A stretch of DNA of 64,000 nucleotides from Oscillatoria princeps RMCB-10. GTDB lineage: Bacteria; Cyanobacteriota; Cyanobacteriia; Cyanobacteriales; Oscillatoriaceae. A model generated the notes under the pieces. That model was not told where the DNA came from. It searched no databases and was given only the letters and a program-made list of their open reading frames with translations. Position numbers and translations under genes: made by a program. The stretch spans positions 62,001 through 126,000 of the forward strand of contig JAHHHT010000016.1 in NCBI GenBank assembly GCA_019359235.1, written 5' to 3'. Below, one piece after another: positions 34,557 to 43,043 of this stretch (position 1 is its first letter; the number at the start of each line of letters is the position of its first letter).

Positions 34557-35159
34557 TTATGTAAATTAGGTGCAAAAAATCTTGGAGCTAGGGCTTCACC
34601 CACAACCCGCAATCCCACCCTCACCTCAAATTGCGCCGGCTTTCCGTGCTGGCGGGCTCGGGCACCGGCTCCCTCACCCTCTGATATCAAGTCCGGTTAA
34701 TTGATTATAATATTTTTCTCCCCCGCATAGCCCCACCCCCGCATAGCCCCACCCCCGCACCCCGGCACCCCCGCTCCTGTTGGGAGCGCGAGCGCATTAC
34801 AATAAATTCAACGGACTCGATCGCATTGGCGAGCTGCCTAAACCGCTGCCGCGCTACTCCCGCACGCACGCCTCCTATCACCTCCGCTTGATTCCCAGGC
34901 GTTTGGGCGCTAAGGGATAGGGGGGGGGAGAGGGTGAGGGGCAGAGAAATCAATTGCGGTCAAGTGACCGGCCACGACCTGACAGCAATTTTAACAATTT
35001 TTAAGAAAAGGTTTAAAAATTTTAACAACTGCTTGGCACTCACCGGCAGGTAAGGCAGGATCTAAGCAGGTATTTTTTCACAAAGATTTCAGGTTAAAAG
35101 GCTTACAGGCCGATAAACGCTAGCATTCTTAACATCCTGTTATATTAGCCACACCTGCC
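34557..35159. other. Spacer upstream of the CBS kinase gene
   Basis: 600 bp with no supported gene. It has a tandem CATAGCCCCACCCCCG repeat (34725-34757), a G-run of nine near 34920, and an A/T-rich stretch at 34988-35030 that may contain the promoter. Confidence 0.45.
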
Positions 35160-37451
35160 ATGTCACTAAACGACTCGCCCATCTATTCATCCGCTCTAGA
35201 AGACGCAATTGACCCCTTACCCCTGATTGTTTCACCGGAAACTCCCGTAGCAGAAGTCTTGGCACTGATGAGCCAGGTAAGGAGCAACTGTCGCCTGCCG
35301 GCTGCCAGTCCCTCGTCTGGCGCAAGTGTACCGCCGGAAATCCGGGCCACATGCGTGCTGGTGATGGCAGGTGCCGAGGCGGGGATGTATTGCCCGCTGC
35401 CCGGAAATGAGGCAAACGGCGAGCGACCTATACTGGGGATATTCACAGAGCGGGATATTGTCCGGCTGACTGCTTCCCGCAAAGACTTCAAAAGCTTCAG
35501 GGTGGCTGAGGTGATGACCAAGCAGGTGATTACCCTCGCCCAATCTGACTCTCAGGGGATTTTCACAGCGCTTTCCCTGTTTCGCCAGCACCGGATTCGC
35601 CACCTGCCAATCGTGGACAGAGAGGGAAAGCTGTTGGGGATGGTGACGCCGGAGACGATTCGCAAAGCCCTCCCACCGGCCAACATCCTGACGCGGTTGC
35701 GCTCCGTCAAAGACGTGATGAGCACGCGAGTGATTCAAGCACCGAAAGACGCATCCGTGTTTGAGTTGGCCCAGCTGATGGCTTACCATCACGTCAGCTG
35801 CGTGGTGATTGCGGAACAGCAGGGAAGCAAAGGCGCAGGCTCGCCGGCGAGTGGGGGGCGGAGTGGCGAGCCATCTTCTTCCTCTGTCTGCGTGCCTGCC
35901 GGCATTGTCACCGAGCGGGATATCGTGCAGTTTCAGGCGCTAGAGCTGGATTTGGCCAAAATGCGGGCAAAAGACGTGATGAGTTCCCCCCTCTTCTGTC
36001 TGACTCCAGAGGATTCCTTGTGGTTCGCCCATCAAGAGATGCAGCGGCTGCACGTGCGGCGGATCGTCGTCACCGGCACTCAGGGGGAATTGGTGGGAAT
36101 TGTCTCCCAGACGAGTTTGCTGCAAGCCCTCGATCCCAAGGAAATGTACGGCATCATCGAAGCCCTGCAGCACGCCGTCGAAGAGCGCACCAGCGAGTTG
36201 AAGCAGACCAACGAGCAATTGCAAACAGAGATTTTGGAGCGCCGGCGGGCCGAAGTTGCCCTGCAAGAAGCTCACGACGAGTTGCAAAGACAGGTTGAAG
36301 AGCGCACAGCTGAGCTACAAGCCGCCAATGCCAGACTGTTGCAGGATATCACGGAGCGCCAGCGTGCCGAAGTCGCCCTGCGGCAATCCGAATCTCAAAT
36401 GCGACTGCAAACCCAGCACCTGGCGCAGACCTTGCGCGAATTGCAGCAAACCCAAACCCAGCTGGTGCAAGCGGAAAAAATGTCTTCCCTCGGGCAATTG
36501 GTCGCCGGCATCGCCCACGAAATCAACAATCCCGTGAATTTTATCTACGGCAACCTGTCCTATGCCGGTGAGTATATCCAAGACCTGCTGCGCCTGCTCA
36601 ACCTCTACCGAAAGACCTACCCCGACCCCACCCCTGAAATTAAGGAGGAAACAGAGGCTGTGGAGCTCGATTTCCTGACGGTAGACCTGCCGAAATTGCT
36701 GGATTCCATGAAGCTGGGGGCGGAGCGCATCCGCCAGATTGTCCTGTCTTTGCGCAACTTCTCGCGCCTGGATGAGGCGGATAAAAAGCGGGTTGACATT
36801 CACTCTGGGATTGACAGCACCCTGCTGATCCTGCATCACCGGCTCAAAGCCAAATCGGGACATCCTGCGATTGAGATTGTTAAGGACTACGGCGTTTTGC
36901 CGCCGGTGGACTGCTACGCCGGCACCCTCAACCAGGTGTTTATGAATATCCTCAGCAATGCCATTGACGCCTTGGAGACGACATGCCTCAGGTGTCTGGC
37001 GTCAGACGATGAAACCCTGTGCGCTGAAAGGTGCCCGATGCCAGGAAATGAAGCCGTCAGTAATCACCTGTCTGATGCTTTGGCAAAATCTAGAACCTGC
37101 AACCTGACCTCCCACACACACGCTGAACGCTGTTGCTTGAAACCGGCTATCAGCATTCGCACTGAAATCATAGATAGCAACTGGGTGGCTGTCCGGATTG
37201 CCGACAATGGCCCGGGCATGCCGGAAGAGGTTCGCAAGCGCCTGTTTGAACCGTTCTTTACCACCAAGCCGGTGGGCAAAGGCACCGGTCTGGGGCTGTC
37301 TATTAGCTACCAGATTGTCGTGGACAAACACCGGGGCCGGTTGGAATGCGTCTCTGAACCGGGCGTGGGTACGGAGTTTATTATTCAGATTCCCATCCGC
37401 CAGCAAAAAGTCCCAACCCCTTTGATGTCAAAGGTGAAACTCATCAGCTAG
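35160..37451 (+). CDS. Four-CBS-domain histidine kinase
   Basis: 763 residues. Four CBS domains occupy about 20-110, 115-175, 180-265 and 268-325, with signatures [42 protein letters not shown] and [13 protein letters not shown] pairs bind adenine nucleotides, so the kinase may sense energy state. A long coiled coil (about 335-430) follows, then the kinase core: H-box [18 protein letters not shown]-box [17 protein letters not shown]1 ADNGPGM, F-box [10 protein letters not shown]2 [12 protein letters not shown]1 contains an insertion with [11 protein letters not shown]3 has a Gly/Ser insertion, and the ATP domain has a Cys-rich insertion of about 55 residues containing CPMPGNEA. No membrane segment; no adjacent regulator. 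The core is paralogous to the kinases at 19904 and 27937. Confidence 0.92.
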   Translation: MSLNDSPIYSSALEDAIDPLPLIVSPETPVAEVLALMSQVRSNCRLPAASPSSGASVPPEIRATCVLVMAGAEAGMYCPLPGNEANGERPILGIFTERDIVRLTASRKDFKSFRVAEVMTKQVITLAQSDSQGIFTALSLFRQHRIRHLPIVDREGKLLGMVTPETIRKALPPANILTRLRSVKDVMSTRVIQAPKDASVFELAQLMAYHHVSCVVIAEQQGSKGAGSPASGGRSGEPSSSSVCVPAGIVTERDIVQFQALELDLAKMRAKDVMSSPLFCLTPEDSLWFAHQEMQRLHVRRIVVTGTQGELVGIVSQTSLLQALDPKEMYGIIEALQHAVEERTSELKQTNEQLQTEILERRRAEVALQEAHDELQRQVEERTAELQAANARLLQDITERQRAEVALRQSESQMRLQTQHLAQTLRELQQTQTQLVQAEKMSSLGQLVAGIAHEINNPVNFIYGNLSYAGEYIQDLLRLLNLYRKTYPDPTPEIKEETEAVELDFLTVDLPKLLDSMKLGAERIRQIVLSLRNFSRLDEADKKRVDIHSGIDSTLLILHHRLKAKSGHPAIEIVKDYGVLPPVDCYAGTLNQVFMNILSNAIDALETTCLRCLASDDETLCAERCPMPGNEAVSNHLSDALAKSRTCNLTSHTHAERCCLKPAISIRTEIIDSNWVAVRIADNGPGMPEEVRKRLFEPFFTTKPVGKGTGLGLSISYQIVVDKHRGRLECVSEPGVGTEFIIQIPIRQQKVPTPLMSKVKLIS

Positions 37452-38184
37452 ACAGCAGCTTTTTCCGCGCTGCTTGACGGACATCAATTGTCCCATACAT
37501 AGCAATCTTTTAAGACATCTACATTTTTAAACGAGTTAACAGATACCCAGACAAGGATGTGATATAATCCCAGATTTATTTGATAGAGTTTTAGGGGCCG
37601 GTTTCTCCTGCACAGGAGCAGGTGGGGCCGGTTTCTTGACGATATCTGCCGGTGGCTTGTAGGGGCGGGTTCATCCGAAATATTGGCAGCACAACTGAGA
37701 ATATTAATATAGCAGTTCTCAAATAAGTGTGCCCCAGCGTTTCTCAATTGAATGAGTCTCTTGTAGAGACGCGATAAATCGCGTCTCCCATCCCCAAGAG
37801 CGTGCGGAAACGAAAAACGTACCGCACTGATATGAGAAACGCTATAAACCCGCCCCCCCATAGCCACAATGATGATTAATGCCCGAACCCCCACCCCCCA
37901 GCCTTTCGGAAGTAGGTTTTTAGAGGTTGTCTGTGGCTAGCGCTAGGGGAAGGGCGAAGCATGAGCGAATCTCATCTTTGCACTGATTGCACCAATAGTC
38001 GCGCTCATGCTTCGCCCCTACATCTAATCTGTGTGGGGGCGTTAGCGTAAGCGTTGCGGCGCAAGCACTCTTGAACAAGTGTCCGCCTGCGGAGTGGCAG
38101 CACTCACCGGCAACAATAACCGCAGGCACAACTTGCGATCCTATATGATAGAATCTTAAAAGCAGCTCTCAAAAGAGGTCAACC
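37452..38184. other. Spacer with two miniature elements
   Basis: 730 bp without a gene. It includes the TATAGC-family element at 37708-37846 and a hairpin at 37950-38021 (GGGCGAAGCATGAGCG and its complement) that resembles the duplicated units at 21072-21231. GAGG at 38175-38178 is the likely ribosome binding site of the next gene. Confidence 0.55.
37708..37846. repeat. MITE-like element, TATAGC family, copy 2
   Basis: Begins TATAGCAGTTCTCA and ends with the complement of TATAGCGTTTCTCA, as does 4905-5020. The interior contains a GAGACGCGATAAATCGCGTCTC hairpin. Confidence 0.6.
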
Positions 38185-38520
38185 GTGAAGCCCTTAATTC
38201 AATTTTCCCTGGACGGCGAAGACTCAATCCTGGTGGAAGTGGAGGAACTGCCAGAAAGCGACGGTGACGCCGGATTGGTGGCTATCAGTGGGAACCAAGT
38301 CATCAAAACAGCCCAACAATCCTTTGACGCGGCGCTGGAAAAAATCAAGCCGATGGCTGCGAGCATTATTAGCAAAGTGCGCAGTCTCAGCGATCCGCCG
38401 GATGAAGTGGAAGTCAAATTTGGGGTAAAAATGTCGTCCGAAGCCGGTGCGGTGATTGCCAAAGCCAGCTTAGAAGGCAATTATGAAATTACTCTCAAGT
38501 GGAAGCGGGAGAAACCGTAA
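38185..38520 (+). CDS. Trypsin-co-occurring domain 1 (Trypco1) protein
   Basis: 111 residues from a GTG at 38185 with GAGGTCAACC upstream. The fold signature is a beta-strand pair (IQFSLDGEDSILVEVEEL), a central helix with FDAALEKIKPMAASIISKVR, then DEVEVKFGVKMSSEAGAVIA and a final strand ending ITLKWKR. This matches the Trypco1 (CU044_2847-like) family, small proteins encoded next to trypsin-like conflict-system proteases. Its stop TAA (38518-38520) is immediately followed by the ATG of the protease-NTPase gene, so the two are translated as a unit and probably interact. The biochemical role of the family is not known; a regulator or inhibitor of the partner protease is an inference. Confidence 0.85.
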   Translation: MKPLIQFSLDGEDSILVEVEELPESDGDAGLVAISGNQVIKTAQQSFDAALEKIKPMAASIISKVRSLSDPPDEVEVKFGVKMSSEAGAVIAKASLEGNYEITLKWKREKP

Positions 38521-41500
38521 ATGAGCCAAAGACTCCACCCGGCAATCGTGCGGATTTACCAAGCCACCGGCAAAGTTATCGGCGCTGGTTTCCTGGTTTC
38601 GGAAAAGCACGTCCTCACTTGCGCTCATGTCGTGAATGCCGCACTGGGCAAACAGATGACGGCTTCAGAACAGCCAGCCGGCACAGTTAGCTTGGATTTC
38701 CCCCAAGTTGCGCCGGGGGAAAAGCTGACAGCGCGGGTGGTTCACTGGATACCCGCTTCTTCGCAAAACGCCGCCGCACCGGCAGACGGGGGCACAGATA
38801 TTGCGGTGCTGGAACTGGAAAGCCCGCTTCCCGCTTCCGCCTTCCCCGTGCGACTCGTCACCGACGCTTCCTTGCAGGGGCATCAATTTCGGGTTCTCGG
38901 CTTTCCAGAGGGGCAGCCTGCCGGCGTGTGGACTGACGGTATGATACAGGGCGAGCAAGCCAACGGTCGAGTCCAGATAGAAGTTGTGCGCCAGACGGCG
39001 TATAAAATAGAGCCTGGATTCAGCGGTTCGCCGGTGTGGGATGAGCAGCTGGATGGGGCGATCGGCATGACAGTGGCGATAGACAGCCTGACTGTAGCAG
39101 CAAGCACCAACCCCCCTAAGCGCCCTGAAATCAGGGCGGCTTTTATCATCCCCACCGGCTTGCTGGCCAAAGCTTGGCCGCAACTGGGCCAGCGAGCCAT
39201 TCCCCCCTGCCCGTATCGGGGCTTGTTTGCCTTCCGGGAGGAGGATGCGCGGTTCTTTTTCGGGCGGGAGACGTTCGCACCCCAACTGGTAGAAGCTGTG
39301 CGAACCAAGCCCCTAATGGCCGTAATTGGCCCTTCTGGCAGCGGCAAGTCTTCCGTGGTGTTTGCTGGGTTAATTCCCCAGTTGCGTTCCCAAAACACTT
39401 GGCTGATTGAGGATTTCCGCCCCAGAGATCGCCCCTTCCACCATTTGGCAGCTAAGCTGGTTACCCTGCTGGAACCCCAGATGAGCGAAACTGACCGGCT
39501 GGTGGAAGTTAACAAGCTGACTGTTTCGCTGAAAGGGGGAGACTTAGCGCTGCGGGATGTGGTGAGGCGCATTCTGGAAAAGAATGCCGGCACCCGCCTG
39601 TTGCTGGTGGCGGATCAGTTTGAAGAGCTCTACACCCTCTGCAAGGAGGAGTCAGAACGCCAGCGATTTCTAGACCGGCTGCTGGAAGCCCTAAACGGCG
39701 AGGCGAATTTCCGCCTCGCCCTCACCCTGCGGGCGGATTTTCTCGGATACGCCCTGTCGTACCGCCCCTTTGCCGATGCCTTGCAGAATGCCGACGTGAA
39801 ACTTGGCCCAATGAATCGGCAGGAATTGCGAGATGCCATAGAAAAGCCGGCGCAACTGCTGAAAGTGCGGATAGAGGAGGGGCTGACTGAGCGAATTCTC
39901 GATGACGTACAAAAGTCGCCGGGGAATTTGCCGCTGCTGGAGTTTGCCCTGACGCAGCTGTGGGCCAAACAGCGAGACGGGACACTCACCCATGACGCTT
40001 ACGACGAGATTGGCGGTGTCGAGAAGGCGCTGGCTGGTTACGCCGAGGAGGAATATGGCAACCTGAGTGAGGCTGACAAGCAGCGGGCGCAGCGGGTGTT
40101 TATCCAGCTGGTGCGCCCCGGGGAAGGCACCGAAGACACCCGCCGCACAGCCACCAGGGCTGAGGTGGGGGAAGATAACTGGGATTTGGTGACGCGCTTG
40201 GCAACTTCGCGCCTGGTGGTGACGGCGCGGGATGAGAGTGCCGGTGAGGAGACGGTGGAGGTTGTCCACGAGGCGCTAATCCGGGAGTGGGGAACCCTGC
40301 GCCGGTGGGTGAACGATAACCGCGAGTTCCGCACTTGGCAAGAACGGCTGAAGGCGAGGATGCGGGAGTGGAAGGATGCCGGTGCGGATGATGGGGCGCT
40401 GCTGCGAGGCGCACCGCTGGCACAGGCGGAAAATTGGCACCGGCAGCGTCTAAATGAACTCAGCCCGGAGGAACAAGTCTTCATCCAGAAGAGTTTGGCG
40501 CTGCGGGATAGGGAGATAAAAAGGCGACAGCGCACTGTTATAGGACTTGCCGGTTTTTCGGCGTTCGCTTTTCTGGCAGGATTCGCTGGGTGGGGGTGGC
40601 AGCAAGCCGAAATTAATCAGCTCAACGCTCTTATTCAATCTTCAAAAGCGCTCTCTGCCCCGAATAAAGAACAGGCGCTCACAGACAGTTTAAAAGCCAG
40701 GAAACTTCTCAAACAGGTGTTTTGGGCAGATGCCAGCACCCGAAGTGAGCTTGCAGATGCGCTAACGCAGGCAGTTTACGGGGTGCAACCGCCAAATCCC
40801 TTGGGGGGAGGGCACACAGGTAAAGTCTATAGCGCAGTTTTCAGCCCCGACGGCAAGCAGATTGCTTCCGCCAGTGAAGACAAAACCGTGAAAATCTGGG
40901 ACGCCGACACCGGCAAGGTACTCGTCACCCTCCCCGGGCACAGCAATTATGTCAGAAGCGCAGTTTTCAGCCCCGACGGCAAGCGGATCGCTTCCGCCAG
41001 TAAAGACAAAACCGTGAAAATCTGGGACGCTTTTACCGGCGAGGAAATCCGCACCCTCCGCGGGCACAGCGGTTCTGTGATTAGCGCAGTTTTCAGCCCC
41101 GACGGCAAGCAGATTGCTTCCGCCAGTTCTGACAATACCGTGAAAATCTGGGACGCTTTTACCGGCGAGGAAATCCGCACCCTCCGCGGGCACAGCGATT
41201 CTGCGATTAGCGCAGTTTTCAGCCCTGACGGCAAGCGGATTGCTTCCGCCAGCTATGACAATACCGTGAAAATCTGGGACGCTTTTACCGGCGAGGAAAT
41301 CCGCACTCTCAGTCGGCACAGCAAATATGTCAATAGCGCCGTTTTCAGCCCCGACGGCAAGCAGATTGTTTCCACAAGTGATGACAGGACCGTGAAAATC
41401 TGGGACGCTGGCACCGGCAAGGAAATCCGCACCCTCAACGGGCACAGGCTTTCTGTGAGGAGCGCCGTCTTCAGCCCCGACGGCAAGTGGATTGCTTCCG

Positions 41501-42285
41501 CCAGTGAGGACAGTACCGTGAAAATCTGGGACGCTTTTACCGGCGAGGAAATCCGCACCCTCAGCGAGCACAGCGCTCTTGTCAGAAGCGCAGTTTTCAG
41601 CCCCGACGGCAAGCAGATTGCTTCCGCCAGTGAAGACAAAACCGTGAAAATCTGGGACGCCGACACCGGCAAGGTACTCGTCACCCTCCCCGGGCACAGC
41701 GATGCTGTCAGAAGCGCAGTTTTCAGCCCCGACGGCAAGCAAATTGCTTCCGCCAGCTGGGACAATACCGTGAAAATCTGGGACGCTTTTACCGGCGAGG
41801 AAATCCGCACTCTCAGTCGGCACAGCGCTGATGTCAGAAGCGCAGTTTTCAGCCCCGACGGCAAGCAGATTGCTTCCGCCAGTGGTGACAGAACCGTGAA
41901 AATCTGGGACGCAGACACCTTCAAGGAACTCGCCACCCTCACCGGGCACAGCGATGCTGTCACAAGCGCAGTTTTCAGCCCCAACGGCAAGCGGATTGCT
42001 TCCGCCGGTGATCACAGTACCGTGAAAATCTGGGACGCAGACACCGGCGAGGTTCTCGTCACCCTCAGCGGGCACAGAGGTAAAGTCTATAGCGCAGTTT
42101 TCAGCCCCAACGGCAAGCGGATTGCTTCCGCCGGTGATGACAATACCGTGAGGGTGTGGGATTTGGATTGGGATTTGGACAAGCTAACGAAGCGCGGTTG
42201 CGATTTGCTGCGCGAGTCTTTGAAGAATACTCCCAATGCGAATATCGACCGGCACCTCTGCGATGATGTCCCCGCGTCGCCTTAA
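38521..42285 (+). CDS. Trypsin-nSTAND1 NTPase-TM-WD40 fusion protein
   Basis: 1254 residues. Residues 1-215 are a trypsin-like protease with an intact triad: His36 (VLTCAHVV), Asp93 (GTDIAVLELE) and Ser168 (EPGFSGSPVW). Residues about 230-660 are a STAND NTPase of the nSTAND1 type: entry motif CPYRGLFAFREEDARFFFGR, Walker A VIGPSGSGKSS (270-277), Walker B LLLVADQFEELY, then the helical region with NLPLLEFALTQLW and VEVVHEALIREW. A single transmembrane helix lies at about 673-693 (VIGLAGFSAFAFLAGFAGWGW). From residue 765 to about 1217 there are eleven WD40 blades of 42 residues, almost identical apart from a few positions. Known principle: STAND proteins are kept inactive by their repeat sensor and oligomerise on ligand binding. 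Inference: ligand recognition by the propeller activates the attached protease. Translationally coupled to Trypco1. Confidence 0.92.
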   Translation: MSQRLHPAIVRIYQATGKVIGAGFLVSEKHVLTCAHVVNAALGKQMTASEQPAGTVSLDFPQVAPGEKLTARVVHWIPASSQNAAAPADGGTDIAVLELESPLPASAFPVRLVTDASLQGHQFRVLGFPEGQPAGVWTDGMIQGEQANGRVQIEVVRQTAYKIEPGFSGSPVWDEQLDGAIGMTVAIDSLTVAASTNPPKRPEIRAAFIIPTGLLAKAWPQLGQRAIPPCPYRGLFAFREEDARFFFGRETFAPQLVEAVRTKPLMAVIGPSGSGKSSVVFAGLIPQLRSQNTWLIEDFRPRDRPFHHLAAKLVTLLEPQMSETDRLVEVNKLTVSLKGGDLALRDVVRRILEKNAGTRLLLVADQFEELYTLCKEESERQRFLDRLLEALNGEANFRLALTLRADFLGYALSYRPFADALQNADVKLGPMNRQELRDAIEKPAQLLKVRIEEGLTERILDDVQKSPGNLPLLEFALTQLWAKQRDGTLTHDAYDEIGGVEKALAGYAEEEYGNLSEADKQRAQRVFIQLVRPGEGTEDTRRTATRAEVGEDNWDLVTRLATSRLVVTARDESAGEETVEVVHEALIREWGTLRRWVNDNREFRTWQERLKARMREWKDAGADDGALLRGAPLAQAENWHRQRLNELSPEEQVFIQKSLALRDREIKRRQRTVIGLAGFSAFAFLAGFAGWGWQQAEINQLNALIQSSKALSAPNKEQALTDSLKARKLLKQVFWADASTRSELADALTQAVYGVQPPNPLGGGHTGKVYSAVFSPDGKQIASASEDKTVKIWDADTGKVLVTLPGHSNYVRSAVFSPDGKRIASASKDKTVKIWDAFTGEEIRTLRGHSGSVISAVFSPDGKQIASASSDNTVKIWDAFTGEEIRTLRGHSDSAISAVFSPDGKRIASASYDNTVKIWDAFTGEEIRTLSRHSKYVNSAVFSPDGKQIVSTSDDRTVKIWDAGTGKEIRTLNGHRLSVRSAVFSPDGKWIASASEDSTVKIWDAFTGEEIRTLSEHSALVRSAVFSPDGKQIASASEDKTVKIWDADTGKVLVTLPGHSDAVRSAVFSPDGKQIASASWDNTVKIWDAFTGEEIRTLSRHSADVRSAVFSPDGKQIASASGDRTVKIWDADTFKELATLTGHSDAVTSAVFSPNGKRIASAGDHSTVKIWDADTGEVLVTLSGHRGKVYSAVFSPNGKRIASAGDDNTVRVWDLDWDLDKLTKRGCDLLRESLKNTPNANIDRHLCDDVPASP
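40813..42170 (+). repeat. Eleven 126-bp coding repeats (WD40 blades)
   Basis: Units are 126 bp with long stretches identical between copies, such as the DNA for SAVFSPDGK and TVKIWDA. Differences cluster at the residues after the leading His (TGK, SNY, SGS, SDS, SKY, RLS, SAL, SDA, SAD, SDA, RGK) and in the pair before the Asp of the SxD turn (E, K, S, Y, D, E, E, W, G and variants). Blades 1 and 7 share the same core and tail. Confidence 0.95.
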
Positions 42286-42310
42286 TACCGTGTCGTTGAA
42301 CTGCCGCAAT

Positions 42311-42763
42311 TCAGTTACCCGACGTAGGACAGGCGTCTCGCCTGTCCTGTGGGGGCTTCCCTTGCAGCCAAACCTTCGCCTCTTCCAAATCCTTGAAATA
42401 TACCATTTCCAAGTCCAGCTTTTCCGTCCTTTTTTCTAGATCCTTAGCCGACAGCGCATTAAAACTGTTCCGCGAGACAACAAAAGCCGTGTATCGCAAA
42501 CCGGCATCTACTGCCCGGGGGATAAAATCCTTTTCCTGCCACTCATTCGTTTGCGCCCAAGGCCCTTTCGCCAAGAAAGTGTCCACCAGCAACTTGTTAC
42601 AATTATACTCTTTTATCATCTCCAATATAGCTTCGCACCCTTGCTTTACTATATCGTAAGTAACAAAGTTATTCCAGCTTGCCAGCAGCCAGCCATTGGC
42701 GGCGTCATATTCTATCCGGCAAAAAAGTTCGCCGAGTTCGTTTTTCAATTCCCACTTGTCCAT
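42311..42763 (-). CDS. STAS/SpoIIAA-like small protein (tentative)
   Basis: 150 residues. The layout is a strand pair with WLLASWNNFVTYD, a helix (VKQGCEAILEMIKEYNCNKLLVD), a second strand-helix unit (AGLRYTAFVVSRNSFNALS) and ELDLEMVYFKDLEEAKVWL at the end. This order resembles STAS/SpoIIAA-type proteins of 120-130 residues, but I cannot confirm it. The last 15 residues (from KPPQDRRDACPTSGN) are encoded by a copy of the dispersed GACAGGCGTCTCGCCTGTC palindrome, so the original C-terminus was probably replaced or extended. It is convergent with the STAND gene, with 25 bp between the stops. Confidence 0.6.
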   Translation of the reverse strand: MDKWELKNELGELFCRIEYDAANGWLLASWNNFVTYDIVKQGCEAILEMIKEYNCNKLLVDTFLAKGPWAQTNEWQEKDFIPRAVDAGLRYTAFVVSRNSFNALSAKDLEKRTEKLDLEMVYFKDLEEAKVWLQGKPPQDRRDACPTSGN

Positions 42764-43043
42764 AAGTTAAAATTTAATTAGGCTGAATTGACTCGCTTTG
42801 CTCGCTCCCGTATAGGGGATAAGAGAATCAGAATGCTTCGCCAGCGTACCCTTGTTTGCATATACACCCTGGCGATTGAAATCGCGGCTATACAAACAAA
42901 GCCCGCCTGCGCGGGCTAAATAAACCCGTATCCCCTCTCACAACCCTGAACCTAAAAGGCGGATAACCTCTCTCTTGCCGGCACCCTTTGCGCCAGAAAA
43001 ACGGGACGCTCCCGAATGCCCCTCTGCGCATTCTCCCACTATT
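42764..43043. other. Spacer with a GCCCGCGCAGGCGGGC-type hairpin
   Basis: AAAGCCCGCCTGCGCGGGCT near 42899-42918 is a hairpin, and GTATATACACCCTGGCG sequence lies beside it. A related sequence occurs near 27027-27050. No gene is seen. Confidence 0.45.

Noticed and set aside
40762-42075. Long minus-strand open frame of 437 codons opposite the WD40 repeats
   Set aside because: Its repeats (VPDFHG, NLLAVGAENCA) are the mirror of the 126-bp coding repeats; the plus strand encodes a clear WD40 array.
40813-42170. Regular repeats that might be taken for a CRISPR array
   Set aside because: Period 126 bp, translated as WD40 blades, no short repeat-spacer alternation and no cas genes anywhere in the window.
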